NCBI GenBank assembly: GCA_002320605.1
Contig: DCKG01000029.1
Coordinates: forward strand, 1-64,000
Direction of reading: 5' to 3'
Source: Bacteroidales bacterium UBA1680
GTDB lineage: Bacteria; Bacteroidota; Bacteroidia; Bacteroidales; UBA932
DNA: 64,000 nt
Of this stretch, positions 1-9,851 are shown in pieces. Every line of letters begins with the position of its first letter. Position 1 is the stretch's first letter. Position numbers and translations under genes: made by a program. The notes beneath the pieces were generated by a model. The model did no database searches, had not been told where the DNA came from, and saw only the letters and a list, made by a program, of their open reading frames with translations.

Positions 1-1
1 G

Positions 2-2200
2 TCTTGTTGCAAATCCTCTTCGGAGATCCTCAATATAAATTACAAACTGCTCAATAGGCAGTTGTTAAGGATTGACTATCTAGGCGTGAGCTACGTGCAT
101 GAGGGCTCCATCATCAAGGAAGTCTACAAGGGGACGAACTTCTCGAATGACAGGATAAACTACAGGATGAACCTCGACTGGGACATAACGAAGTCGACCC
201 TGCTGTCGTTCAAGGTCGGCGGAATCACTGACATGACCAAGAATCTCGCCTCCCATAGCGGCTCCTCTTGGCTCTTCAGCACGATCTACCAGACGCCGAC
301 CATCACGTTTCCCGCTTATTACCCTGCTGATGCTCTCAAGCAGTATCCGGATCCGAACTACCCGGACGCAAATTCTGACCGTGTAGGCGCCAATCAAGGC
401 TCAAAGTACGAGAACCCTTATTCCGTTCTCTCAGACCCCGACTATGTCACGAACGTCAGGAACGAGCTATCGACTGACATCATCCTTTCCCAGGATCTTG
501 ATTTCGTCACGCCAGGGCTTTCGGCCAAGGCCAAGTTCAGCATGAAGTCCAGCTATGTCAGGGTCTCCGAGAAAGTTTCCACGAATTTTGCCAAATGGAA
601 TATCAACTGGAATGCTTACGATGCTGGGGAAAGAAACATCTGGGAAACCCAGGACAGCTATTCCAGCTACGTCTGGAATGACAAGCCCTTCTCCGTCACC
701 CAGAACAACTCTCCGTCCGGCATTATGTTCCTCACTTATCTGGAAGGCTCGTTGAACTACAGCCGCAAGTTCGCTCGCAAGCATAATGTCTCCGCCCTCG
801 CATTGTACAACCAGAGGCAGTACAATTCAGGGGCTTCTTTCCCTAAGAGAACTCAGTCCTTCGTCGGTCGTGTGACTTATGACTACAAGGGTAAGTACCT
901 GCTCGAGGGTAATATCGGCGTAACTGGTAGCGAGCAGTTCTCTCCTGACTACAGGTACGGCGTGTTCCCTTCGGCTGCCGTCGGCTACATCATATCCAAG
1001 GAGAAGTTCTGGAAGGAGGCGATGCCGTGGTGGAGTACGATGAAGATCCGCTATTCCAACGGTTGGGTCGGAAGCGACGCAGCCAAAAGTTCCTGGCTTT
1101 ACTATTCATCCTGGACCCAGACCAAAGGTTATTATCAGGAGGAGGCTGCCGCCAACGTCACCGCAAGGTGGGAGACAGCCCACAAGCAGGATCTCGGCTT
1201 TGAGATGGGCTGGTTGAAGAACAGGCTCACTCTTAATGTCGATCTGTTCGAGGAGAAACGTCACGATATGCTTATGCCGCCAGTTGTGACAGCATTTGTC
1301 GGAGTCGCCTACAAGGACGTGAACGCTGGAGCATTGAAGAAGCACGGCGTCGAGGTTGAGCTGAACTGGCAGAGTACCACAGCAGGTGGCTTCACCTACA
1401 ACGTCGGTGGAATGATAGGATTTAGCGAGAATAGGATAACAAAGTACGGCGACGCTCCGTATGCCCCTGAATATCAGAAATATGCCGGTACGCCTTTGGA
1501 ATCCGCCCGAACAGGCGACCAGCTTGTGGATGACAAGTTTTTCGGCAGCATAGATGAACTCCACGGTTATCCGAACTATGCGGCGGAATGGACAAATGTT
1601 GTTCCTGGTGTCTATAAGTTCCTGGATTATGTTCCGGATGGCAAGATTTCACAGGAGGATCTCCACGTGCTTGAAGGTTCCGCTTATGCTCCGGGAATAT
1701 ATTCATTCAACTTCGGCGGATCGTACAAAGGCTTTTCTTTTAAGGTGCTCTGCACCGGAACCGTCGGCAAGTACATCAATTACAAACGTGTCAACATCGT
1801 GCCGTTTTACGCCGGTGCGTACGTGATTCACAATTCTCATCTGAATTACTGGACTCCGACAAACAGGAATCCGGACATTCCGGCACTGTCGTTCTCAGAT
1901 GAGATGTATGCTTGGGGCGGTGGTACTTCCACATATCCTGGCTACAATCTTGCCATTCCGGATTTCACGTGGAAGCGCTCCGACTATCTCACAATCAAGG
2001 AGGTAATGCTTTCCTACAGATTCTCCGGACCGGCTTTAAAGCGGATCTTTGGAGTCGAGCATCTCGCCGTGGGACTAACTTGCAACAATCTCTGGACATT
2101 CTCCAACTTCAAGGATGTCGATCCTCAGAGACTCACAACTGCCACCAATGCATATCCGACTATGAGGATGCTCAAACTTAAAGTTAACCTTGTATTTTAA
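2..2200 (+). CDS. SusC/RagA-family TonB-dependent outer-membrane transporter, 5'-truncated
   Basis: C-terminal two thirds of a SusC-type TonB-dependent transporter, which imports large ligands across the outer membrane with its SusD partner. The barrel is clear from about base 68 (YLGVSYVHEG strand, DRINYRMNLDW) to the terminal strand LKVNLVF ending in Phe. A Ca-loop-like stretch (DYVPDGKISQED) is at 1624-1660. The frame stays open to the left edge, but the residues encoded by about bases 2-61 do not resemble the plug-barrel region, so the TTG at 62 is not a credible start and the plug domain is missing. Either the gene continues outside the window beyond a local rearrangement, or it is broken. 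It is followed 6 bp later by its SusD partner. Family assignment is firm; substrate unknown. Confidence 0.9.
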   Translation, partial: SCCKSSSEILNINYKLLNRQLLRIDYLGVSYVHEGSIIKEVYKGTNFSNDRINYRMNLDWDITKSTLLSFKVGGITDMTKNLASHSGSSWLFSTIYQTPTITFPAYYPADALKQYPDPNYPDANSDRVGANQGSKYENPYSVLSDPDYVTNVRNELSTDIILSQDLDFVTPGLSAKAKFSMKSSYVRVSEKVSTNFAKWNINWNAYDAGERNIWETQDSYSSYVWNDKPFSVTQNNSPSGIMFLTYLEGSLNYSRKFARKHNVSALALYNQRQYNSGASFPKRTQSFVGRVTYDYKGKYLLEGNIGVTGSEQFSPDYRYGVFPSAAVGYIISKEKFWKEAMPWWSTMKIRYSNGWVGSDAAKSSWLYYSSWTQTKGYYQEEAAANVTARWETAHKQDLGFEMGWLKNRLTLNVDLFEEKRHDMLMPPVVTAFVGVAYKDVNAGALKKHGVEVELNWQSTTAGGFTYNVGGMIGFSENRITKYGDAPYAPEYQKYAGTPLESARTGDQLVDDKFFGSIDELHGYPNYAAEWTNVVPGVYKFLDYVPDGKISQEDLHVLEGSAYAPGIYSFNFGGSYKGFSFKVLCTGTVGKYINYKRVNIVPFYAGAYVIHNSHLNYWTPTNRNPDIPALSFSDEMYAWGGGTSTYPGYNLAIPDFTWKRSDYLTIKEVMLSYRFSGPALKRIFGVEHLAVGLTCNNLWTFSNFKDVDPQRLTTATNAYPTMRMLKLKVNLVF
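45..63. repeat. Short inverted repeat at the 5' edge of the truncated SusC gene
   Basis: AACTGC (45-50), 7-base spacer, GCAGTT (58-63). It lies where the protein sequence stops resembling a SusC barrel. It could be a recombination site or chance; it is too short to decide. Confidence 0.3.
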
Positions 2201-2205
2201 AGATT

Positions 2206-4095
2206 ATGAAGACATTCGTTAAAAAATTAACATATTCTCTGATCGGCGCAGCCGCGTTCATCGGAGTAAATGGTTGCAATTTTCTTGACGTGGATCCGGA
2301 ACTCGGCCTTTCGAACGAGGAGGTTTTCGGTTCATATTCGGCTTTCCGCAGGTACTTCGACTGGATTTATGAGTCCAATGGAGGAAAGAACATGGAGAGA
2401 ATCCTCATCGCTTACCCATTCTACTACGACCTCTTCCAGCAATATGCTTTCTCTTGGTACAACACGACGGATATGTCGGATGCCGGGAGATTGGGAGTGA
2501 CGCAACAGTATTTCAAGCAAGGGGCGCTTACTCAGGATTTCCTTCAGAAAGTCACTTTCAGCACATCCCAGGCGGACAACAAGCCTATCGCCAAGGCGAT
2601 GTTCTCCACCATCAGAAGATGCAATATGACCATCGCCCACATAGATGAGTGCATGAACATCACTGATGACCAGAAGAACGACCTCCTCGGCCAGGCGTTT
2701 GCCCTGCGTGGATTCTCTCATTTCACACTCTGCCGTTTATTCGGAGGTATGCCTTATATTGACCATGTCATTGAGGCTGATGAGGAATGGGATCTCCCGA
2801 GGCTTTCCACGCACGAGACATTCACAAGAGCCGCTGAAGATCTCAAGACGGGATACGAGTTGATGGTCGCCGGAGGAGTAGCCAGACGTAACACACCTGA
2901 GAATCTTGTGTCGAGCACTGTTGATGAGATCAACGGTGTCGCCGCCATAGGAATCCGTTCCAGAGCATTGCTTTATGCAGCGAGCGAACTCAGCAACGAG
3001 AGAGGGAATGAGGACTGGGTGACCGCAGCCGATGCTGCAGCCGATGCTTTGAAAGCGGCTCTTGATGCGGGTTTCGTACTCCTCTCAAAAGACAAGTACA
3101 CGAACAACTTCTTCTCCCAGCAGATGACGAACGAGACAATCTGGGCGTGGTCATACAGCGCCAAGGACAACCATAAGAATTTTGAGGGAATATTCGCTTA
3201 TCCGCAGTCCGGACTGGCCGGCAACGCCACATCCGGAGTCTGCCCGACACAGAACTTCGTAGACAGGTTCGAAACCATCTATGGCGAGCCGCTTGTAACT
3301 GATGAGGACAAGGCCGCTGCCATGGCCGCCGGACACTACAATCCTCAGAATCCGTATGCAGACAGGGACCCGCGTCTGGATCTTACGATTGTCCACGATG
3401 GACTGGCCAACAGTTACGCTTCGGGCAAGGTCATTAACATCTATTATGACCCGGCTAAGAAGCTATGGCCTGTGACTAAGTTGAACAATATGAATGTGAA
3501 CTTCGGAATCGACTGGGGCACAAAGGACAATGATTTGCAAGGCTATTCCAATACGGGTTACTATTGCAAGAAATACTGGGAAGGAAGCCTTGGATCCAAA
3601 GGTAAGGCTCATTATCACATCGACCCTCTTGTCAGGTTGACCGAACTTTACCTTAATTATGCCGAGGCCGTCAATGAAGCCTACGGTCCTAATGGCAGGG
3701 CCGGAGCGATTGATTTGACTGCCGTACAGGCGATTAATCTCATCAGAAATCGTATTGGACAGCCGGATGTGCTTGTGAAGTACACCGCAAACAAGGACAC
3801 ATTTCGCGAGAGAATCCGAAATGAACGTTGTGTCGAACTGGCCTTCGAAGGGCATCACTACTACTACGACATCCGCAGGTGGAAGACAGCTCCACAGCTT
3901 ATGAGCAAGACGCTTTACGGAATCTATGTCGAAAGTGTGGCGAAGAGTGCTGACTATCCTATTGGAAGAAAGTTTGAAGTCCGCCCGATTCCGAACAACC
4001 GACAGTGCGTCTGGAAAGACTATATGTACTACATACCTTTCCCTGATACGGAGGCTTACAAGCTTAAGAATTTTGTTAACTGGACTTGGAAGTAA
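2206..4095 (+). CDS. SusD/RagB-family surface lipoprotein
   Basis: Outer-membrane lipoprotein that caps the SusC channel and binds the ligand. The signal peptide ends in a lipobox with Cys24 (GVNGC), and the mature protein starts NFLDVDPE, typical of SusD. TPR-like helices occupy the N-terminal half. The C-terminal family motif RNERCVELAFEGHHYYYDIRRW is present as an RxxR...FEG...D.RRW pattern around residue 550. At 629 residues it is slightly longer than the usual 500-600. It lies 6 bp after the truncated SusC and 15 bp before a second SusC, so it is probably co-transcribed with both. Substrate cannot be read from the sequence. Confidence 0.95.
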   Translation: MKTFVKKLTYSLIGAAAFIGVNGCNFLDVDPELGLSNEEVFGSYSAFRRYFDWIYESNGGKNMERILIAYPFYYDLFQQYAFSWYNTTDMSDAGRLGVTQQYFKQGALTQDFLQKVTFSTSQADNKPIAKAMFSTIRRCNMTIAHIDECMNITDDQKNDLLGQAFALRGFSHFTLCRLFGGMPYIDHVIEADEEWDLPRLSTHETFTRAAEDLKTGYELMVAGGVARRNTPENLVSSTVDEINGVAAIGIRSRALLYAASELSNERGNEDWVTAADAAADALKAALDAGFVLLSKDKYTNNFFSQQMTNETIWAWSYSAKDNHKNFEGIFAYPQSGLAGNATSGVCPTQNFVDRFETIYGEPLVTDEDKAAAMAAGHYNPQNPYADRDPRLDLTIVHDGLANSYASGKVINIYYDPAKKLWPVTKLNNMNVNFGIDWGTKDNDLQGYSNTGYYCKKYWEGSLGSKGKAHYHIDPLVRLTELYLNYAEAVNEAYGPNGRAGAIDLTAVQAINLIRNRIGQPDVLVKYTANKDTFRERIRNERCVELAFEGHHYYYDIRRWKTAPQLMSKTLYGIYVESVAKSADYPIGRKFEVRPIPNNRQCVWKDYMYYIPFPDTEAYKLKNFVNWTWK

Positions 4096-4110
4096 TTATC
4101 AAGACTAAGA

Positions 4111-6918
4111 ATGAAAACATCAAAATATATTTTTTCAGTCCTTGCAGCGGTGGCTGTCTGCATTGAGGTGTCAGCCACGACTCCTGGGAAAAAGGATTCT
4201 GTCATCACCTATCCGTGGGGACAGAAGCTGACCTACTGGCAGACGACCGGAAGCGGCCTCACCGTGAACATCCCGAAATTGGAGACCAAGGTTGCTGGTG
4301 ACCTGAGGAACCGCCTTACCGGCATTGTCCCTGGATTGGATGTCAGGGAAATGAGCGGAGGATTCGAACCGTCGGCATTTGAGATGTTCACGTTGAACAA
4401 CAGTCATATACGACTTACGATGAGAGGCAACACCGACCTGATGTGCATAGTGAACGATATGCACATCCCGTTCAGCCAACTCTTGCTGGATCCTAACCAG
4501 ATTGAGTCTATAACGGTGCTCACCGATGTTGTTGACAGGGCGAAATACGGCCCTCTGGCGACCAACGGGGCTCTTCTCATCCGCACTAAGCAAGGCGGTT
4601 ACAACACTCCGATGCGCATCCATGTAGATATGGAGAGCGGAATCAGCATGGCTGGACGTGTCCCTGAGTGGGTGAACGGTGTTGAATATGCCAATCTGAA
4701 CAATGCTGCCAGAATAGTGGACGGATATAAACAGTTGTACACGCCGGAAGCCATCGACGGGTTCGCCAAGAATGACCCTTATGACCTCCTCTATCCGAAT
4801 GTTGACTACAAGTCCCTGATGTACAGGAATTCCTATCCTCTTTCAAGAGCCGGCATCAGTTTCTACGGAGGCGGCAACAATGTACGTTACAATTTTGCGC
4901 TCAACGGTCTGTACTCAGGTAGCCTGGTCAACGGTGGAGCCACGAATGACGACAGCCGTTTCAACATTTCAGCCGGCATGGCGGCCAAGATTGGACGCTA
5001 CATCGAGATCTCAGTTGATTTCACGTCCCTGCTTTCTTTCAGACGTTCGGGCAGAACATCCTGGAACTCTTACAGGATAGTTCCTTCTGTGGCTTACCCG
5101 TTGACGCTCGGAATCACAACCGGCGAAGACGAAACATCAGGGTCGATGGGCACTCCAATCTATGGAGTGTCCAGAACGTTCCCTGACAACTACTACGCCC
5201 TTCAGATGGAAGGCGGTTTCAGAACCCATAGGATGAGGACAGGCCTGTTCAACACGGCCTTGGACATCGACCTGTCGTGGATTCTTGACGGACTGCACTC
5301 TAGAACAGGATTCTCGCATTCTACTTTTGTGCATACGGAAATCGGAAAGAACAACGACTATCTTGCCTACTACTGGACTCCGGAATCCGGCAAGGGAGAC
5401 ATCTCCGGTCATAGAGGAACGAAAGCGACGGGCAAGAGCACCTTTGGCGACTACTCCGTCCAAGCTTTGGGAATGTATGAGAGACTATCCTACGAAAAGC
5501 GTATGGGAATGCATAACGTAGCCGCCGGAGCCACGTTTACTCTGAACAATACTTCAAACAAGTCCACCACTTGGTACCAGAGACAAATGTATGCGCTAGC
5601 AGATATTTCATATTCCTATGCCGACAAGTACATCGCCGAGTTTGTCGCTGAATATGCTGGAACTCACACATTAAGCAGAGCCAACAGGTTCGGTTTCTTT
5701 CCGTCGGCAGGTCTCGCTTGGGTCGCCTCCAATGAGAATTTCCTCAAGGGCACATCTTGGATCAACAATCTTAAATTGCGTGCCCAGGCCGGTATTATCG
5801 GTCAGACATCCCTGTTCGACAATCCTTATCTCTACAGGGGTAACTATTCGTTCGCAAACTCGATGAACTACGGTCCTAATGCCAATCAGGATTGTTGGTT
5901 CGGTTCCACAGCCAACTGGACTTCCCAGAAGACGACCATAAATAGAGCTCCTAACGAGGACATGGCATGGGCCAAGATTTATCAGGTGGATGCCGGACTT
6001 GAATTTGACTTTCTGAACAGATTCTCGTTCCAGACGAATTTTTTCTATCGCAAGATTGACGGCATCATCGCCAACACGGTATCTGTGACACCCGGAGTCT
6101 TTGGCTTGTCAGGAATGGCAATGTACGAGAATTTCACCGCCATCTCTATCCGCGGCGTGGATGCGACATTGAACTATGCCCGTGCTTTCGGAGATTTCAG
6201 AGTCTCTGCCGGGATTAGCGCACAGACCTACGTTCAGAAGAATGACAAAATTGTAGAGGACAACTACCTTTACGACTATCAGAAGAAGACCGGAGCAGTT
6301 GCCGATGCTATCTGGGGCTACAGATGCATAGGAAAATACACCGACCCGTCTCAGCTTGCCTCTGTACCTTCATATGCCTCCGATGTCCGGATAGGCGACT
6401 TGATGTACGAGGATGTTAACAATGACGGTAAGGTTGACGTTAATGACCGGATAATCATCGGTCATTCCAACCCTCGCCTGTACTATTCGGTCAATCTCGG
6501 GTTGTCATGGAAACATCTTGAGCTGAACGTTGTCGGCTCAGGCCGTGCCTTTTTTAAGACAGGAATGACGAACAATTATTTCTGGAACGGTTGGGGTGAC
6601 GGGAACTACTCTGCGTTCGTAAGAGACAACATCGGTGGTGATTATCCTCGTCTTTCCTATGTCAAGTCAACAAACAATTTTGAGGTTTCTGATTTCTGGC
6701 TCAGAGATGGTGGCTGGTTCAAGATTCAGGATGTTGAGGTGGCCTACACTCTTCCTATCAGGAACAAGGTCATCAAGAGTGTCCGTCTCTCCGTCAAGGG
6801 ACAGAACCTTGCCACGATTTCGGGTCTCAAGTATGTCGATCCTGAGAACATAGATGCCGGTGTGAACGCATATCCTTTGATGAAGACCATCACTGGTGGC
6901 ATCAAACTGAACTTTTAA
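4111..6918 (+). CDS. SusC-family TonB-dependent transporter lacking the N-terminal carboxypeptidase-like domain
   Basis: 935-residue TonB-dependent transporter with a signal peptide of about 22 residues. A short segment (about 23-40) leads directly into a plug domain (about 45-165; RGNTDLMCIVND, then a DPNQIESITVLTDV segment) and a beta barrel ending ITGGIKLNF. The usual 80-residue carboxypeptidase-D-like domain before the plug is absent, and there is no STN domain, so no direct sigma/anti-sigma signalling is expected. A loop with D-x-N-x-D-G-x-V-D (VNNDGKVDVND) could bind calcium. It is the second SusC of a tandem SusCD array and is followed by its own SusD. Substrate unknown. Confidence 0.93.
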   Translation: MKTSKYIFSVLAAVAVCIEVSATTPGKKDSVITYPWGQKLTYWQTTGSGLTVNIPKLETKVAGDLRNRLTGIVPGLDVREMSGGFEPSAFEMFTLNNSHIRLTMRGNTDLMCIVNDMHIPFSQLLLDPNQIESITVLTDVVDRAKYGPLATNGALLIRTKQGGYNTPMRIHVDMESGISMAGRVPEWVNGVEYANLNNAARIVDGYKQLYTPEAIDGFAKNDPYDLLYPNVDYKSLMYRNSYPLSRAGISFYGGGNNVRYNFALNGLYSGSLVNGGATNDDSRFNISAGMAAKIGRYIEISVDFTSLLSFRRSGRTSWNSYRIVPSVAYPLTLGITTGEDETSGSMGTPIYGVSRTFPDNYYALQMEGGFRTHRMRTGLFNTALDIDLSWILDGLHSRTGFSHSTFVHTEIGKNNDYLAYYWTPESGKGDISGHRGTKATGKSTFGDYSVQALGMYERLSYEKRMGMHNVAAGATFTLNNTSNKSTTWYQRQMYALADISYSYADKYIAEFVAEYAGTHTLSRANRFGFFPSAGLAWVASNENFLKGTSWINNLKLRAQAGIIGQTSLFDNPYLYRGNYSFANSMNYGPNANQDCWFGSTANWTSQKTTINRAPNEDMAWAKIYQVDAGLEFDFLNRFSFQTNFFYRKIDGIIANTVSVTPGVFGLSGMAMYENFTAISIRGVDATLNYARAFGDFRVSAGISAQTYVQKNDKIVEDNYLYDYQKKTGAVADAIWGYRCIGKYTDPSQLASVPSYASDVRIGDLMYEDVNNDGKVDVNDRIIIGHSNPRLYYSVNLGLSWKHLELNVVGSGRAFFKTGMTNNYFWNGWGDGNYSAFVRDNIGGDYPRLSYVKSTNNFEVSDFWLRDGGWFKIQDVEVAYTLPIRNKVIKSVRLSVKGQNLATISGLKYVDPENIDAGVNAYPLMKTITGGIKLNF

Positions 6919-6943
6919 CGGATAAACAACAATGGAGATTATT

Positions 6944-8734
6944 ATGAAAATCAAACATACCATATTCGGCCTTACCGTGGCCGCTGTCCTTGCCGGAGGT
7001 TGCTCCTATCTTGACCCTCTTCCTGATGGTTCCTACAATGACGAGAATTTCGACAACTATCCGGAACTGCTCCGAGGTTTCGTGGACAAGGTTTATGCGG
7101 ACTATTTCCCGACTATTTATTACAGCGCCTATAACGCCGGTCTTTCTGCGGCCACCGATGATGCTCTGTACCGTTCCGAGACCGCTACCTGGAGGACTTT
7201 TTCCAACGGAGATGCCAAAATGGGCAACAATCCGTTCGCGGCCAAATGGAGCAATGACTACTCAGCTATAAACTACCTCAATATGTTCCTTGATGACAAT
7301 GTCGGATTCAACACTCGCTATTTGGTGGATTTCGAGGCTGACAGAGTCTATCGGCACTGCCAGCAGGGAAGCGCATTCGGCCTGAGGGCCTGGCTTTATT
7401 TCGACCTTCTCCGTACTTTTGCCGGAAAAGGAGTCGATGGCAATATGTGGGGAGTCCCTCTTTTGCTGTCTCCGTCCGAGGCAGGCAAGATGGACAACTC
7501 CTCCGTCCGCAGAGCGACGGTGGACGAGTGTGTCGAGCAGATTCTGAAGGATTGCGATTCGGCATACTTCCATCTTCCTTACAATAACAGAGATTATCCT
7601 GGAGATCCTACCCAGAGCGTTCAGGTCACCGGAGCCATCCGTTACCGTACGATGGATCAGGTCATTATCGATGGGCTCCGGGCAATGGTCTATCTTTTCT
7701 GGGCAAGCCCTGCCTTCAATCCTTCGAATGACCAGACAAGGTATGAGAATGCCGCCAGATATGCAGCCAAGGTGATGAAACACAAGCTTGAGGTCGAGAG
7801 CACTTTTGAAAACGGGTTTGACCCGTTGAAAGGATTCCGTTGGGATGACACGAACAGCCAGGAAATCATCTGGTGCTCGAATTTCTCGACGAACACCGCG
7901 ACTGAGGTCGCTTTCTATCCGAGAGAGTTCGGCGGGAATGCACAGATCGCACCGAGTCAGGAATTGGTTGATGCTTTCCCGATGAAGAATGGCTATCCGA
8001 TTTCGGACATTCGCAGCGGCTACGACCCGAAGAATCCGTACAAGGACAGGGATCCGCGTTTTTATGCCTCGATCTATTATGATGGATCGGAGGTGCGTCG
8101 TGACCTCAACAACGAGCTGATGTACACCTTTGAGGTGAAGGAAGGCGGGAAGGACGCTCCAGGAGGAACCAATGTCTCTCCGACATCATATTACATAAGG
8201 AAGTTCCTTTACAATGGTTGGAATAAGTCCGATGAGCATGTTGAGGCGGGCTATCGTTGCATCCATATGATTAACTGGACCCATATGTGCCTTATCTTCG
8301 CCGAGGCTGCCAACAAGGTAGTCGGCCCAAATGATGTGGTCACTTTCGGCTATTCCGCCAAACAAGCCATCAAGTGGCTCAGAAGCCGTCTTTCCAACGA
8401 TGGCGTTCCAGGAGTCGGTGCTGTCGAGGATCCTTTCCTTGACGAGTGCGCATCGGCCGGAGCCGGCAGGTTCGAGGAACTTGTGAAGAATGAATGGCGT
8501 GTCGAGACGTGCTTCGAGGGAGACCGTTACTACAACCTCAGGCGTTGGGTAAAGAGTGTGAATGATGTGAATGTGAACATCCACGGTGCCAGAATCAATG
8601 CGGCCGGGGAGTACACATTCGACAATGTTGTGGAGACCTTGAGATTCCCTTCGCTGTGGGCACCGATTCCGTACACTGACATCAGAAGATGCAAGAACCT
8701 TGTCCAGAACGAGGGCTGGGAGTCTTGGAGATAA
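6944..8734 (+). CDS. SusD/RagB-family surface lipoprotein (second of the tandem pair)
   Basis: Ligand-binding lipoprotein partner of the preceding SusC. I chose ATG 6944 over the in-frame ATG 6932 because it places the charged n-region (MKIKH) directly before the hydrophobic core, giving lipobox LAGGC with Cys20. The SusD C-terminal motif is visible as VKNEWRVETCFEGDRYYNLRRW near residue 525, shown here as its R...FEG...RRW pattern. About 596 residues. 25 bp downstream of the SusC stop and 20 bp upstream of the DUF1735 lipoprotein, so part of the same operon. Confidence 0.94.
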   Translation: MKIKHTIFGLTVAAVLAGGCSYLDPLPDGSYNDENFDNYPELLRGFVDKVYADYFPTIYYSAYNAGLSAATDDALYRSETATWRTFSNGDAKMGNNPFAAKWSNDYSAINYLNMFLDDNVGFNTRYLVDFEADRVYRHCQQGSAFGLRAWLYFDLLRTFAGKGVDGNMWGVPLLLSPSEAGKMDNSSVRRATVDECVEQILKDCDSAYFHLPYNNRDYPGDPTQSVQVTGAIRYRTMDQVIIDGLRAMVYLFWASPAFNPSNDQTRYENAARYAAKVMKHKLEVESTFENGFDPLKGFRWDDTNSQEIIWCSNFSTNTATEVAFYPREFGGNAQIAPSQELVDAFPMKNGYPISDIRSGYDPKNPYKDRDPRFYASIYYDGSEVRRDLNNELMYTFEVKEGGKDAPGGTNVSPTSYYIRKFLYNGWNKSDEHVEAGYRCIHMINWTHMCLIFAEAANKVVGPNDVVTFGYSAKQAIKWLRSRLSNDGVPGVGAVEDPFLDECASAGAGRFEELVKNEWRVETCFEGDRYYNLRRWVKSVNDVNVNIHGARINAAGEYTFDNVVETLRFPSLWAPIPYTDIRRCKNLVQNEGWESWR

Positions 8735-8754
8735 TCGTTAAATTTTGAGGAGAA

Positions 8755-9801
8755 ATGAAAATGAATATGAATATGAAAAAATTGGCAACTCTCGTGCTGC
8801 TGCCGCTCCTGCTTGCCGGTTGTTATAAGGACTACACAATGGACTATGACTTCACGGCTGCTTACATCGCATATCAGTATGATCTCAGGTCGTTCGTAAT
8901 AGGGGAGGAGGGCAAGTTCGATTTTACCGTTGCGCTTGCTGGAACCGCCGACAACAAGAAGGACAGAAAGGTTGAGGTTGAGTTGAGGGACGAACTTTTG
9001 TCTGAGGATCTTTCACGGTACACCACCGAGTTCGGTGTAACAGCTTTCACGGCTCTTGATGGCCTGAACGGTAGAGGAAACTTCGGAGACCTGAGCCAGA
9101 AATATGTCTCTGAAGGTGTCGAAGGGCTTACTGAACTGACACCGTTGCCTTCAGAGTATTTCACCATCGATGGACTTGACAATATGGTTATACGCAAAGG
9201 ACGCCACACGGCTGCTGTTTCCGTAAAGGCTACACTCGCAATCGAAGAGGATGCCAATGCGTTCCGACCTTATTATGCTCTCGGATTCAAATTGAACAAG
9301 GCTGACGCTGATTCAGTTCTGTGTGAGAAGAGTTTTGAAATCATAGTAGTGAAATGTGAGAACAAGTTCTTCGGTAACTGGTATCACGGTGGCAAGACTG
9401 TCGTGAAGAACGATGCCTCAGGTGAGGTGGTCTCCGAAAATGTGTATGAGCTTTCTATTCCGCAGGCAGATGCCAGAACTTATTCGTTGACCACTGTGGA
9501 TGCTACCACAGTCTCGACCAACAAAATCGGAGAGGATGCGGGCAAGCTTCTGCTTAGATTCAATGGTGATAAGATTACCATCAGTTCCGCTGGCGGTTCA
9601 AAGGAAATCAAGCCGATTCCTGACAATCCAAGCCTCTTCAATGGAGCCAGACTCTTGCAGGATAGAAAATTGACTCTTAATTACTGCTTTTCCAACGGTG
9701 ACGGAACCACTACCTACATAACGGATTACCTTCAGTTCCGCAACAGAATCCGGGACGGCATCAACGAGTGGCAGTCTGAGAAAGAGGAGGACTACAAGTA
9801 A
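8755..9801 (+). CDS. DUF1735/DUF4361-type surface lipoprotein
   Basis: 348-residue lipoprotein with repeated in-frame Met codons at the start (MKMNMNMKKLATL) and a lipobox LLAGC at Cys23. The N-terminal half (about 30-180) has the strand pattern of DUF1735 (YIAYQYDLRSFVIGEEG, then VSVKATL). The C-terminal half (about 190-345) resembles DUF4361 (FGNWYHGG ... ITDYLQFRNR). Such proteins sit next to SusD in glycan-utilisation loci and are thought to be surface glycan-binding proteins; binding here is inferred. Its place between SusD and an esterase fits that role. No catalytic motif is seen. Confidence 0.82.
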   Translation: MKMNMNMKKLATLVLLPLLLAGCYKDYTMDYDFTAAYIAYQYDLRSFVIGEEGKFDFTVALAGTADNKKDRKVEVELRDELLSEDLSRYTTEFGVTAFTALDGLNGRGNFGDLSQKYVSEGVEGLTELTPLPSEYFTIDGLDNMVIRKGRHTAAVSVKATLAIEEDANAFRPYYALGFKLNKADADSVLCEKSFEIIVVKCENKFFGNWYHGGKTVVKNDASGEVVSENVYELSIPQADARTYSLTTVDATTVSTNKIGEDAGKLLLRFNGDKITISSAGGSKEIKPIPDNPSLFNGARLLQDRKLTLNYCFSNGDGTTTYITDYLQFRNRIRDGINEWQSEKEEDYK

Positions 9802-9851
9802 TAGTGACTATCATACGACAAGCCTCGGCAAATTTCAAACTTAAATTACGA

